Shown piece after piece: positions 1 through 7,487 of a stretch of 16,859 nt of DNA. How positions within the stretch are numbered: the first letter of the stretch is position 1; each line of letters begins with the position of its first letter. A program made the translations under genes and the position numbers. The notes beneath the pieces are model-generated. The model made no database searches. It was given only the letters and a program-made list of their open reading frames with translations, and was not told where the DNA came from. The DNA is from Bacteroidales bacterium (GTDB lineage Bacteria; Bacteroidota; Bacteroidia; Bacteroidales; UBA932), in NCBI GenBank assembly GCA_004555145.1, contig SFJB01000025.1, forward strand, positions 1 to 16,859, in the 5' to 3' direction.

Positions 1-72
1 CGATCTCTTATTAGACTTTCCGTACTTCGCGAAAATCTCTTGCTTCTTCTCAGGCATCAAATATTCAGCCAT
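1..72 (-). CDS. rpsO: 30S ribosomal protein S15, N-terminal part (cut by window edge)
   Basis: The 24 visible codons start at an ATG ending at 72 and run off the window. They contain KKQEIFAKYGKSN, which matches the conserved N-terminus of Bacteroidota S15 (uS15). S15 is a primary binder of the central domain of 16S rRNA in the small subunit. After KSN the expected family sequence is roughly xDTGS, while here the codons read KRS before the edge, so the last residues differ from what I would expect. The rest of the gene, about 65 codons, is outside. The gene has its own promoter-like site at 133-163 and an AT-rich leader of about 55 bases. The identification rests on a short match but is specific. 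Confidence 0.85.
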   Translation of the reverse strand, partial: MAEYLMPEKKQEIFAKYGKSNKRS

Positions 73-132
73 CTTAGCAAAAAATTAAAGTTAATATGTA
101 GTCTCCTTTTTCCTTTCGGCGGAAAAAGCCTG

Positions 133-163
133 CAAATTTACAAAAATTTCTATATCAAACAAA
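133..163 (-). promoter_or_regulatory. Bacteroidota-type promoter for rpsO
   Basis: On the minus strand TTTG (160-163) is followed after exactly 19 bases by TAAATTTG (133-140), a full match to the Bacteroidota -33/-7 consensus (TTTG and TAnnTTTG). A second TTTG at 156-159 has 15-base spacing and fits less well. The predicted transcript would have a leader of about 55 bases before the rpsO ATG. It lies just downstream of the weak hairpin that may end the preceding minus-strand unit. Confidence 0.65.
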
Positions 164-171
164 TATGCAGC

Positions 172-200
172 AATAAAATAATCACCATTTCTCCTGGTGA
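172..200 (-). terminator. weak hairpin terminator overlapping the nitroreductase stop
   Basis: On the minus strand TCACCA (195-200) and TGGTGA (182-187) form a 6-bp stem with a 7-base loop, followed by the T-rich run TTATTTTATT. The 3' arm contains the nitroreductase TGA stop. The stem is short and the T-run is interrupted, so termination would be weak. It sits sensibly between this operon and the rpsO promoter. Confidence 0.35.
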
Positions 201-700
201 ACCTTCTCAGGCTTCCATTTGTCCTTCGCTTTTTTGTCTTCCGCAGGGAACCCCACAGGAATCACGCAGAAAGGTTTCACCTCTTCGGGAACACCGAGCA
301 CCCGGCGCACCACGGCAGCGCGCGCATCATCGGCAGCAGCCGTCCACACGGCTCCGAGTCCCATGGCCTCGGCCGCAAGAAGAAGGTTTTCGGTGGCAGC
401 GGCGCAATCCTGCTCCCAGAACTGTTCATCTGCCGCGCATACGACGATTGCCAGAGGAGCCTTGAAAAGCATTTTCGCATAAGGGAGGCCGTCAGCAAGA
501 CTGTCCAGGACTTCGCGTTCACGCACCACCACGAACTCCCACGGCTGCCTGTTCTTGGCGGTAGGAGCTGCCATTGCAGCGTGCAGCAAAGTATCTATCA
601 TTTCCTCAGGCACGGGACGCGCTTCGTAGTCCCTGACACTCTTTCGGCTTGCGATGACTTCCAGCACCGCTTCAGCCCTTGTATTACTGTCCTTGGTCAT
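182..700 (-). CDS. nitroreductase family FMN-dependent oxidoreductase
   Basis: A 172-residue protein of the small nitroreductase family. These are FMN flavoproteins, usually homodimers, that use NAD(P)H to reduce nitro compounds, quinones or unknown substrates in the cytoplasm. Visible marks are RKSVRDY near residues 19-25 (FMN phosphate contact), APTAKNRQPW at 45-54 (the usual SAxNxQPW element), a QDCAAATENLLLAA helix near 98-110, and GLGAVW at 114-119 before the C-terminal FMN-binding end. I chose the ATG at 698-700 because it lies two bases after the stop of the upstream glycosyltransferase, and because an earlier in-frame ATG would only add residues encoded inside that gene. It is the last gene of a three-gene minus-strand unit. 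The physiological substrate cannot be read from sequence. Confidence 0.88.
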   Translation of the reverse strand: MTKDSNTRAEAVLEVIASRKSVRDYEARPVPEEMIDTLLHAAMAAPTAKNRQPWEFVVVREREVLDSLADGLPYAKMLFKAPLAIVVCAADEQFWEQDCAAATENLLLAAEAMGLGAVWTAAADDARAAVVRRVLGVPEEVKPFCVIPVGFPAEDKKAKDKWKPEKVHQEKW

Positions 701-702
701 AT

Positions 703-1905
703 TTATTGTATTCGTTTGATCGGATCGAGTCCCCATCTGCGGAGCAACGCATTGTAGCGCTCAATCACCTCATCCACACAATCCTCCCAGGAGCGGACTA
801 TGGTCCTGGAGGCCTGGATTCCCACCCGGTGCACCCTCTCCGGATCCGCGATGAGCTTCCGCAAAAGGGATGCCATTGCTTCGGGGTCGTTCTCTACCAG
901 AAAACCGTTGTCGCCGTCTGTCAGTATGGCAGACGCAGTGGATCCCTTTGCCATTACGGCCGGAGTATGAAGGGCGGCCGCTTCGCGAACCACGAGAGGA
1001 GCGTTGTCATACAGGGACGGGAAAAGGAACAGGTCGGAGGCAGCGTAATAATCTGTCAATTTCTTCCTGTCGGTGATACTACCCACAAAGTGCACCCTGG
1101 AGTCCAGTCCGGCATTGCTGACCATCTCCTTCATCTGCTCCGCCGCATATCCGCAGCCTATGAAATACATGCGGAAAGGCACATCGGGCATCAGGGCAAG
1201 AGCATTGATCACCAGGGCAGGATTCTTTTCCCATATATGCTGCCCCACAAAGAGCATCACAAACTCTTCCGGCTTTATCCCCAGTTTGTTACGGGCATCC
1301 ACAAAATACTTCTCAGGGTAGTCGGCAACAAGGTCGGAACCATTGTCCATCACTTCGACCTTCCCCTTGAAACCGTATTCGCGGATTACGTCCACAACCG
1401 ATTCCTGAGGCACCCAGACCATATCCGCGTGCTCATAGTAGTCGATTATAAGTTTGATAGCGGCCTTCACCACAGGCGTAGGAAGCACCCTCGCAAAGTC
1501 ATCCCGGTACTTCGAGTGGAAGGTGGCAACCAGAGGAATCTTGTTCATTTTTGCGATGCGCATAGCAGCCAGTCCGGAAGTGAAGGGACAATGGGAATGG
1601 ATTATGCGGAACTTGATTCTGGCTATGCGGGCGAGGAATGTGGGATCGATTTCCGCTATTCCTGTCACATAGGGAGGCCTTCTGGGCACAGGAACTGAAA
1701 AATAGTCCAGAACTCTGTATTCCAGGGAAGAGTAATCCGCTCCCTGAACGCTTGGCGTAATCACACAGGTGCCGCCAACTTTCTTCTGAAGCCAGTATGC
1801 ATAGTTCTGCATACATACTGACACCCCGTCCATTACGGGAGGGAAACAATCACAGAACAGGCCGACATTGGCCTGTTCCGGAGTAAACAATGAAGGAATT
1901 TCCAT
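703..1905 (-). CDS. glycosyltransferase family 4 (GT-B fold)
   Basis: A 400-residue cytoplasmic or membrane-associated retaining glycosyltransferase of the GT4 type. The N-terminal Rossmann half has the loop CDCFPPVMDGVS (18-29), HSHCPFTSG near 103-111 and FHSKYRDDF near 129-137. The C-terminal half begins with FVGQHIWEKNPA near 219-230. The usual E-x7-E donor-binding motif appears as D300-x7-E308 (DNAPLVVRE). The FHSKYRDDF and HxHxPF elements resemble glycolipid glucosyl- or sulfoquinovosyl-diacylglycerol synthases, so a lipid acceptor is possible, but this is inference. The start ATG lies three bases after the EF-hand gene's stop, and the stop lies two bases before the nitroreductase ATG, so the three genes are probably co-transcribed. 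No signal peptide is seen. The sugar donor and the acceptor are unknown. Confidence 0.88.
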   Translation of the reverse strand: MEIPSLFTPEQANVGLFCDCFPPVMDGVSVCMQNYAYWLQKKVGGTCVITPSVQGADYSSLEYRVLDYFSVPVPRRPPYVTGIAEIDPTFLARIARIKFRIIHSHCPFTSGLAAMRIAKMNKIPLVATFHSKYRDDFARVLPTPVVKAAIKLIIDYYEHADMVWVPQESVVDVIREYGFKGKVEVMDNGSDLVADYPEKYFVDARNKLGIKPEEFVMLFVGQHIWEKNPALVINALALMPDVPFRMYFIGCGYAAEQMKEMVSNAGLDSRVHFVGSITDRKKLTDYYAASDLFLFPSLYDNAPLVVREAAALHTPAVMAKGSTASAILTDGDNGFLVENDPEAMASLLRKLIADPERVHRVGIQASRTIVRSWEDCVDEVIERYNALLRRWGLDPIKRIQ

Positions 1906-1908
1906 AAT

Positions 1909-4011
1909 TTATTTCAACATCCCGAGGAAATCTACCGTGCCACTGAACTGCAGCGCCAGGAGCACGATGATTATTAGAATAAGCACCGACAAAATCCAGA
2001 ATCCGACATTGGATTTCTGCTTGTACGGGTCGCTTATTTTGAGTTTCGGATACTTGGCTATGCTGGTGAGCCTTGCACCGAATACGATATTGACGAGGAC
2101 TTTTGAGTTGACGGCCCATCCGTTGGCATTGAGTACAGGGCCAAGGTTGCGGCGGCGCAGCTTGCTCCAGGCGATGAAGCAGGAAGGGCCTGAAATGATA
2201 AGCATTATTACCACAACGGCAAGGGCAAGCTGCCACAGAGGAGTCTGCGCCACGCCTCTTGCAAGATTGGTGAGGAAGGAACCTATATACCCCAATGCCA
2301 TTCCTATAGCGGCAAAGATACCGGCGAACTTGGCTATGTCAAAGGCCTGTTTCTTGCCTTCGGCAGGGGCTGCAGCAGGAGGATTGGCTGCCGCGGCGCT
2401 TGCTTTTGCCTGCATGTCTGCCATCATCTTGGAATCCTTGTCTTCGGCGGATTTGTTGATGAGACCTACGCAAAAAGCCCAGAACTTGCGGTATGGAGCC
2501 CAGAAAGCCTGCTTGATGCTGATAGGATTGTCCACGACTTTCGTAATGGTGGCATCCCAGTCATTGCCGTCACAATCATAGAATATTCCGTTCTTTCCGG
2601 GACGCAATTCAGCCGTGTCACCGTCAGTCATCACAGCAACTATGTCCATGGTCTTCGCGAGAGGTTTGGAGACACATTTGCAGTAAATCAGGAACATTCC
2701 GCTGAGTTTTGCCATATCAGCGTGCTGCCCCATATCGCTGACCTTGAGACAGAGATCGCAGCAGCGCTGATCCAGAAAGAGCCTGCCCCTTTCGAACACA
2801 GCCCTCGGACGGCCATTCTCACGTCCATAGAAGTCGGTGAATATCACGTAATTATTTATCAATCTTGCGAAATCGCGATAGAAGAGCATAAGCTTCTTCA
2901 CGTCGTCTATGGAATTGGCCTGCTGCTCAAGCTCCATATCCTTTGCCACCATGTCCAGGAGCAGCTGCTTCCTGTCAGCAGCCAGGATTTCCCTTACGGC
3001 AGCCAGTCCGAGAGATTCGACTGCAGTTCCCTTCTTGTCCGCATTCCAGGCAACGAAAGCAGCAAAAGAGCCCAACAGGGCTTTCCATTCATCCTCGCTG
3101 ATTCCTTCAGAGCTCTCAGGGAAGAGCTTTCTCACCTTTGAGAAGGCAGCCTGCCAAGCAGGATTGATTCCTGCGAACGGAAGCACACCGGAAGCGTCCG
3201 GACGCGCCAGAGGACAGGATGAGATCTCATCGATGCTGCTCACGCTTACACTTACAGCTGCTGCTGCGGCGCTGTCATAGGAGAGGAGTTTGCAACGGGT
3301 GAAGTAATCCTCCACCTTGTCCTTGACAGACAGACAAGCGGCATACGCATCGGCCGTAGCTTCCCCGTAAGGAAAGATCGACTCAGCCTCGCTTTCGGAG
3401 CGTCCATACCAGGCGGCATAGTCAGCGCAGGCGGCGTAGAAAGACTCTATAAGCCCGGCATTCACGCCCTGCACCCCGCTGCGGTCGACGACTGACCCCA
3501 CCGTGGCGATGCAGGCCTCAACTGCCTTCCTGCCCTCCTCGTCCTCAAGCGTTGCCGGGATGATGATTCCGTCACCATTGAGAACAGTGTTCTTGAATAT
3601 TGCCACGCTGTCGGAAGCGTCATCCACGCTGATCTCCGACTTTTCCAATCCCAGGTTGGCGAGTATGCGCACCGCCGATCCGTACAGTCTCTCACCTTCC
3701 GCCGAACTCCGGTCAATGTTGTCCAGCTGAAGCACGCTCTCCGACTTGAGTATCGAATCCTTGTCCCTGATGACAGAGCAAAGCCACTCGGAAGCAGAAA
3801 TCACCTCGTGCACCTTGATCTTTCCGTCCTTGTCACTATCCAGGAGCTCCAGTGTCCTGCGGTCAAGTTGCATATCATCGACAGGACAGCTCAGTACAGT
3901 CCAATATTTCTCATCCAATTCTCCAAGATGTGCGAGATCTTCGCCGGAGCCTATTTTGACGCGTATGACTCCTCCCAGAGAGCAATACTGCCATTCGTGT
4001 GTTTTATTCAT
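1909..4011 (-). CDS. EF-hand membrane protein of unknown function, about 700 residues
   Basis: A large acidic, probably cytoplasm-facing protein with a C-terminal membrane anchor. I recognise it as a conserved Bacteroidales hypothetical type but know no function. One perfect 12-residue EF-hand loop is visible at residues 58-69 (DSDKDGKIKVHE, with D1, D3, D5, G6, I8 and E12), so calcium binding is likely. A second NGDGII stretch further on is a degenerate copy. The middle 450 residues are mainly helical and lack a domain I can name. An Ala/Pro-rich linker precedes three hydrophobic segments near 560-580, 592-614 and 669-690. I chose the ATG at 4009-4011. Earlier in-frame ATGs would run through the intergenic region into the divergent gene, and MNKTHEWQYCSLGG is a plausible N-terminus. 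The gene heads a tight operon with the glycosyltransferase and nitroreductase. No clear promoter is seen upstream. Confidence 0.75.
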   Translation of the reverse strand: MNKTHEWQYCSLGGVIRVKIGSGEDLAHLGELDEKYWTVLSCPVDDMQLDRRTLELLDSDKDGKIKVHEVISASEWLCSVIRDKDSILKSESVLQLDNIDRSSAEGERLYGSAVRILANLGLEKSEISVDDASDSVAIFKNTVLNGDGIIIPATLEDEEGRKAVEACIATVGSVVDRSGVQGVNAGLIESFYAACADYAAWYGRSESEAESIFPYGEATADAYAACLSVKDKVEDYFTRCKLLSYDSAAAAAVSVSVSSIDEISSCPLARPDASGVLPFAGINPAWQAAFSKVRKLFPESSEGISEDEWKALLGSFAAFVAWNADKKGTAVESLGLAAVREILAADRKQLLLDMVAKDMELEQQANSIDDVKKLMLFYRDFARLINNYVIFTDFYGRENGRPRAVFERGRLFLDQRCCDLCLKVSDMGQHADMAKLSGMFLIYCKCVSKPLAKTMDIVAVMTDGDTAELRPGKNGIFYDCDGNDWDATITKVVDNPISIKQAFWAPYRKFWAFCVGLINKSAEDKDSKMMADMQAKASAAAANPPAAAPAEGKKQAFDIAKFAGIFAAIGMALGYIGSFLTNLARGVAQTPLWQLALAVVVIMLIISGPSCFIAWSKLRRRNLGPVLNANGWAVNSKVLVNIVFGARLTSIAKYPKLKISDPYKQKSNVGFWILSVLILIIIVLLALQFSGTVDFLGMLK

Positions 4012-4045
4012 ATAAAAATTCAACTCAAGATTAACCTGTATAACT

Positions 4046-4078
4046 TTTGCTAATATAGTGATATTTTTCTTATCTTCG
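4046..4078 (+). promoter_or_regulatory. promoter-like site for the DUF456/M28 operon
   Basis: TTTG (4046-4049) is followed after 21 bases by TATCTTCG (4071-4078), one base off the Bacteroidota -7 consensus TAnnTTTG. It would start transcription about 10-15 bases before the ATG at 4097. The 85-bp gap also has to serve the divergent EF-hand gene, for which I found only poor matches (TAATCTTG on the minus strand without a well-spaced TTTG). Confidence 0.45.
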
Positions 4079-4096
4079 CTACATAATTGAATATAT

Positions 4097-4588
4097 ATGA
4101 GCATATTTTTAGCCGTAATATCCGTCATTCTGGGACTCATAGGCATAGTCGGCAGCATTGTGCCGGGGCTTCCGGGGCCGCCTTTGAGCTGGATCGGAGT
4201 TCTTCTGATCTACTTCCGTCACGGGCTGAACGCAGCCGGTGAGCCTATGAGCACCACCCTGCTGCTCGTGTTGCTGGGAGTCACAATACTGGTGACGGTA
4301 CTTGACTACGTGGTACCCGCCTGGTTTACAAAGATTACCGGAGGGAGCAAATATGCTGCCTGGGGCGCAACCTTAGGACTCTTCGCGGGCCTGCTTTTCC
4401 CTCTTCCGGTCGGGATGATCGCAGCGTCCGTAATCTTTTCTTTCGCTTTCGAACTCATCTTCGCGAAGAAGAGTGCCGGAGCATCCCTGAAGGCTTCTGT
4501 CGGAGCCTTCCTGGGCTTCCTTTCGGGGACCGGCATCAAGCTCGTAAGCTCAGCCGTAATGCTTTATTATATAATCGTTTACATTTAG
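4097..4588 (+). CDS. DUF456 family small membrane protein
   Basis: A 163-residue, almost entirely hydrophobic protein matching the DUF456 pattern. The N-terminal segment has GLIGIVGSIVPGLPGPPLSWIG (about residues 13-34), where the Gly/Pro-rich VPGLPGP turn is the family mark. There are about four to five membrane segments, with Gly-rich helices in the second half (LGLFAGLLFPLPVGM and GAFLGFLSGTGIKL) that suggest tight helix packing. The function of DUF456 proteins is not established. The gene begins about 20 bases after the promoter-like site at 4046-4078 and ends four bases before the M28 peptidase, so the two are almost certainly one transcript. No catalytic residues can be pointed to. Confidence 0.85.
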   Translation: MSIFLAVISVILGLIGIVGSIVPGLPGPPLSWIGVLLIYFRHGLNAAGEPMSTTLLLVLLGVTILVTVLDYVVPAWFTKITGGSKYAAWGATLGLFAGLLFPLPVGMIAASVIFSFAFELIFAKKSAGASLKASVGAFLGFLSGTGIKLVSSAVMLYYIIVYI

Positions 4589-4592
4589 TGCT

Positions 4593-6212
4593 ATGAAATA
4601 TCTAAGGCCTCTGATCATAATACTTGCAATCACACTCAGCGCCTTTGTCGCATACGGTTTGTTCTCCCTCCCCCGTCCGATGGAAGAAGAAGGCCATTTC
4701 AGCTCCGCCAAGGCCGTGCAGACCATTGAGAACATCTCAAAGGAAAGGCATTCGATCATACATCCCGAGGCCAGAGCCGAAGTCCGGGAGTATCTCGTCG
4801 CGCGGCTGGAAGAGATGGGAGCCAGGACCCGCAGGTACAGTTACCCTGACGTGGAAGGCAAGGGCTACCGTTTCGACGCTGAGAACATAGTCGCGGAGTT
4901 CCCGCCTCTGAAGGAGAGCAAGGACACCACCTGGCTGCTTATGGTGGCGCATTACGACTCGCGCTACCCTTGGGTGCCGGTCAGGGACACGACCTGCTCT
5001 TATGGAGCCGCCGACGACGGCTACGGGCTCGCGGTAGTGTTGGAAAGCGCCCGCGTGGCACTGGAGCACAGGGACACGTGGTCCCAGGGTCTGAGAATAC
5101 TGTTCACCGATGGCGAGGAGGTCGGAATGGTGGGTATGAAATGTGCATTCGGGAACGAGCGCGCCCTGTTCGAGGACGTGGGACTGATAATCAACGTCGA
5201 GGGAAGGGGTCCGTTCGGACCGGCGCTGCTCTTTGAGACGAGCGGCGGCAATCAGGAAATAATGGCGCTGTACGCTGCCAATGCCAGGTACCCGTACACC
5301 TTCTCCCTCACCAATGTGGTGTACTCGCTGATGCCGAATTTCACCGACTTCACCGTGGTCAAGGATGAAATTCCGGGGATGAACTTTTCCACCATTGCCG
5401 ATGTCAACCACTACCATACGAGCCTTGACAACTTCGACTTCGTGCGCCCTGCCACACTTCAGCATTATGGGGAGCAGGTGGTGCCTGTGGTCAATGCCTA
5501 CCTCTCCGACCCGAAATACGCCAGCCGCGATGCGCTGAGATCCGACAAGGACAGGGTGTTTTTCACCATACCTCTGATTGGACTGCTCAACTTCTCCAAG
5601 CCTTGGTACCTGGTTGCGAGCATTGCCATATTCATACTGGCGATTCTGCTCTTCGTGCTGAACCGCCGCAACCTAAGGGACGTATGGAAGTACATGCTTG
5701 AAGCCCTCGGCCTTGCGCTGGGCGCCCTGGTGCTCGGGGAACTTGCATCTTACCTGGGCTGTCTTGCAAGCGGAGCAAGATTCAAGCTCTTCGGAATCGT
5801 CACCGGAATGGGTTTTGACAATATCCTGATGATAGTGATGTGCGTGCTGCTGGCTGCTGCCCTGGGCTTGCTTTACTGGAAAAAGGGACAGACAGGAAAA
5901 CGTCTGTTCGGCACACTGGCGCTTTTGGAAGTCCTGAGCATCGCCACCCTTGCAACTCTTGGAGAGAATATGCTTTTCCTGATTCCGCTCTTCGCCGGCG
6001 CGCTTAGCATTTTTCTCTGGCAGCTGAGCTCCTTCAAGCCTGTACTGCTGCTCGGAATCGTCTTCCTCTGCCTGCACGCCTTCTCCTTCCTCTACGCCCT
6101 TGCCATGGCTCTGACGGTAGGAGCTTTGGGAGCCGTGATGTTCATAGCAACGCTCGACCTTCTGGTTATCGAAGGGCTCTGCGACTGCTACACCATGAAC
6201 TCAAAGGACTAG
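4593..6212 (+). CDS. M28 family metallopeptidase with C-terminal membrane domain
   Basis: A 539-residue protein. One N-terminal membrane segment (about 5-25) is followed by an M28 (aminopeptidase Y/S-like) zinc peptidase domain, about 40-315. The expected ligands are in order: H120 in VAHYDSR, D141 in GAADDGYG (bridging), E175/E176 in TDGEEVG (general base and zinc ligand), E203 in NVEGRG, and H275 in HYHTSLDN. The Glu in the NVEGRG position and the membrane tail recall ER-type FXNA/ERMP1 M28 proteins. From about residue 325 to 530 there are several hydrophobic segments, probably six to eight helices. The peptidase domain is likely on the outer face of the inner membrane, suggesting peptide trimming in the periplasm. 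The N-terminal anchor and domain order support this, but the substrate is unknown. It is co-transcribed with the DUF456 gene four bases upstream, and its stop is shared with the convergent CDF gene. Confidence 0.85.
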   Translation: MKYLRPLIIILAITLSAFVAYGLFSLPRPMEEEGHFSSAKAVQTIENISKERHSIIHPEARAEVREYLVARLEEMGARTRRYSYPDVEGKGYRFDAENIVAEFPPLKESKDTTWLLMVAHYDSRYPWVPVRDTTCSYGAADDGYGLAVVLESARVALEHRDTWSQGLRILFTDGEEVGMVGMKCAFGNERALFEDVGLIINVEGRGPFGPALLFETSGGNQEIMALYAANARYPYTFSLTNVVYSLMPNFTDFTVVKDEIPGMNFSTIADVNHYHTSLDNFDFVRPATLQHYGEQVVPVVNAYLSDPKYASRDALRSDKDRVFFTIPLIGLLNFSKPWYLVASIAIFILAILLFVLNRRNLRDVWKYMLEALGLALGALVLGELASYLGCLASGARFKLFGIVTGMGFDNILMIVMCVLLAAALGLLYWKKGQTGKRLFGTLALLEVLSIATLATLGENMLFLIPLFAGALSIFLWQLSSFKPVLLLGIVFLCLHAFSFLYALAMALTVGALGAVMFIATLDLLVIEGLCDCYTMNSKD

Positions 6213-7123
6213 ATATCCATCCTCTCCTTCTTGTTGTCCGGCTCAATGTGGATGTTGACCTGGGTTTCCTTTCCGTACCTGGAGCTCAGGGCATCCTCTA
6301 CGTCAGAAGCTATCTGATGGGCTTCCACCACCGATATCGCCGGATCCACAAGTATATGGGCATCAATGATGTAGGAGATACCGTTGCGGCGTGTTTTCAA
6401 GGCGTGAATATTGCGTACGCCCGGGACCGCTGAAGCCGTTTCCTTAATTTCGTATTCAATATCCTCCGGAAGCGAGGCTTCGAGCAGCTCACTTATGCTC
6501 GGCAGGCCCATCTTTACAGCCACCACAATGATCGCAACGCTGATGGCACACGCCGCGAGGGGGTCGAGTATGGTCCAAGTGCTGCCGAGAAGCATAGCTC
6601 CACCTATGCCGACAAGTGAGCCGATTGAAGACAGGGCGTCGCTACGGTGATGCCAGGCATTGGCAATGACTACCGGACTGTCAACCTTGCGGCCAACTTC
6701 TGCCGTTGCACGATAAAGGATTTCCTTGGAAGCGATTGATATTATCGCAGCCACAATTGCAATCCAGCCGGGTTTCGGAAGCGGGTTGCCGTTCAGAATG
6801 TCAATAATGGAAGTAATTCCTTTGCTCATCATACTCACGCCCACGACAAGCAGCATAAGACTCACCACCATCGTCGCGAAGGTCTCGAACTTTCCGTGGC
6901 CAAATGAATGGCTCTTGTCCCTTCCTTTCGATGACACGTGAGTAAAAACGAGCACCACCGCATCGCTGAGCAGATCCGAGAGCGAATGTATGCCGTCAGC
7001 CACCATGGCTGAGCTGCGCCCGAGGACGCCTGCAACAATCTTGAATACGGTAAGTCCCATATTCACCAAAGCACCCCAGAGAGTGACCCTGCGTATGCTC
7101 CTCTCTCTAACTTCAGGAGTCAT
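6209..7123 (-). CDS. cation diffusion facilitator (CDF) family metal transporter
   Basis: A 304-residue inner-membrane metal/proton antiporter of the CDF family with six membrane helices. Metal-site motifs are present: H46-x3-D50 in TM2 (DGIHSLSD, with D43 just before) and H158-x3-D162 in TM5 (AWHHRSDALSS). The loop SFGHGKFE after TM2 is also typical. The C-terminal soluble dimerisation domain (about 210-295) contains the usual VPGVRNIHALKTR and INIHIEP-like strands. A His/Asp pair in TM2 favours Zn, Fe or Mn export, but the metal cannot be assigned. The ATG at 7121-7123 gives a normal family N-terminus. The gene lies just downstream of the tRNA-Arg terminator and has no obvious promoter in the 23 bases between, so it may rely on an unseen weak site or on readthrough. 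It converges with the M28 gene, overlapping by four bases. Confidence 0.92.
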   Translation of the reverse strand: MTPEVRERSIRRVTLWGALVNMGLTVFKIVAGVLGRSSAMVADGIHSLSDLLSDAVVLVFTHVSSKGRDKSHSFGHGKFETFATMVVSLMLLVVGVSMMSKGITSIIDILNGNPLPKPGWIAIVAAIISIASKEILYRATAEVGRKVDSPVVIANAWHHRSDALSSIGSLVGIGGAMLLGSTWTILDPLAACAISVAIIVVAVKMGLPSISELLEASLPEDIEYEIKETASAVPGVRNIHALKTRRNGISYIIDAHILVDPAISVVEAHQIASDVEDALSSRYGKETQVNIHIEPDNKKERMDI

Positions 7124-7146
7124 AATTCAAGTATGTTAATAAATCC

Positions 7147-7182
7147 AAAAAGAAGGACCTCCTCTAAAGGAAAATCCTTCTT
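7147..7182 (-). terminator. rho-independent terminator after tRNA-Arg
   Basis: On the minus strand AAGAAGGA (7175-7182) pairs with TCCTTCTT (7150-7157) as an 8-bp perfect stem. The 17-base loop can form an inner TCCT/AGGA stem, and the 3' arm runs into a T-run ending at 7147. It begins two bases after the tRNA 3' end and separates the typA-to-tRNA cluster from the CDF gene. Confidence 0.8.
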
Positions 7183-7184
7183 TG

Positions 7185-7256
7185 TAGTCTCTACAGGAAT
7201 CGAACCTGTATCTAAGGTTTAGGAAACCTTCGTTCTATCCGTTGAACTAAGAGACC
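7185..7256 (-). tRNA. tRNA-Arg (anticodon CCU)
   Basis: A full 72-base cloverleaf folds on the minus strand. It has a 7-bp acceptor stem (GGTCTCT with AGAGACT, first pair G-U), a 4-bp D stem (GTTC/GAAC), and a 5-bp anticodon stem (AAGGT/ACCTT) around the loop TTCCTAA, giving anticodon CCT. The variable loop is AGAT, and the 5-bp T stem (ACAGG/CCTGT) encloses TTCGATT. The discriminator is A and no CCA is encoded. It reads AGG arginine codons. It lies 29 bases after rpmF and is followed directly by a strong terminator, so it is probably processed from the rpmF transcript. Confidence 0.97.
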
Positions 7257-7258
7257 AT

Positions 7259-7276
7259 CAGACCTCAAGCGGTCTG
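7259..7276 (-). other. 6-bp hairpin between rpmF and tRNA-Arg
   Basis: CAGACC and GGTCTG form a perfect 6-bp stem with a 6-base loop, ending two bases before the tRNA 5' end. There is no T-run on either strand, so it is not an intrinsic terminator. It could protect the rpmF mRNA 3' end after RNase P releases the tRNA, which is inference from position only. Confidence 0.5.
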
Positions 7277-7285
7277 TAAAGAGTC

Positions 7286-7468
7286 TTATTCAGCGTTCTT
7301 AACGATGATCTGACGTCCCCTGTAGTATCCGCACTCAGGGCATACGCGATGATACATCACGGTAGCTCCGCAGTTAGGGCAGGTAGCAAGGGTAGGAACA
7401 GGAGCGAAATCGTGAGTACGACGCTTGTCCCTGCGCTGCTTTGAAAGTTTGTGTTTCGGATGTGCCAT
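7286..7468 (-). CDS. rpmF: 50S ribosomal protein L32
   Basis: A 60-residue bL32, the usual length. The N-terminus MAHPKHKLSKQRRDKRRTH is the conserved basic tail that enters the ribosome. The zinc-ribbon cysteines are intact as CPNC (30-33) and CPEC (43-46), so this is the Zn-binding (C+) form rather than the zinc-independent paralogue. It follows the YceD/DUF177 gene with an 18-20 base T-rich gap, a pairing conserved across many bacteria, and precedes tRNA-Arg. Expression is probably from the promoter-like site at 7872-7902 and/or readthrough from typA. Confidence 0.98.
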   Translation of the reverse strand: MAHPKHKLSKQRRDKRRTHDFAPVPTLATCPNCGATVMYHRVCPECGYYRGRQIIVKNAE

Positions 7469-7487
7469 TTTATTGTTTTTTTAATTA

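Noticed and set aside
197..757. Plus-strand frames of up to 186 codons opposite the nitroreductase
   Set aside because: They are antisense shadows of a clearly recognisable FMN oxidoreductase and have no domain of their own.
4012..4158. Longer N-terminus (49 extra residues) for the EF-hand protein
   Set aside because: It would cross the whole divergent intergenic region and the start of the DUF456 gene. The ATG at 4011 gives a sensible N-terminus.
7185..7256. tRNA-Arg as an integration (att) site of a mobile element
   Set aside because: No repeated copy of the tRNA 3' end, integrase or foreign genes lie next to it. The neighbouring genes are ordinary housekeeping genes.
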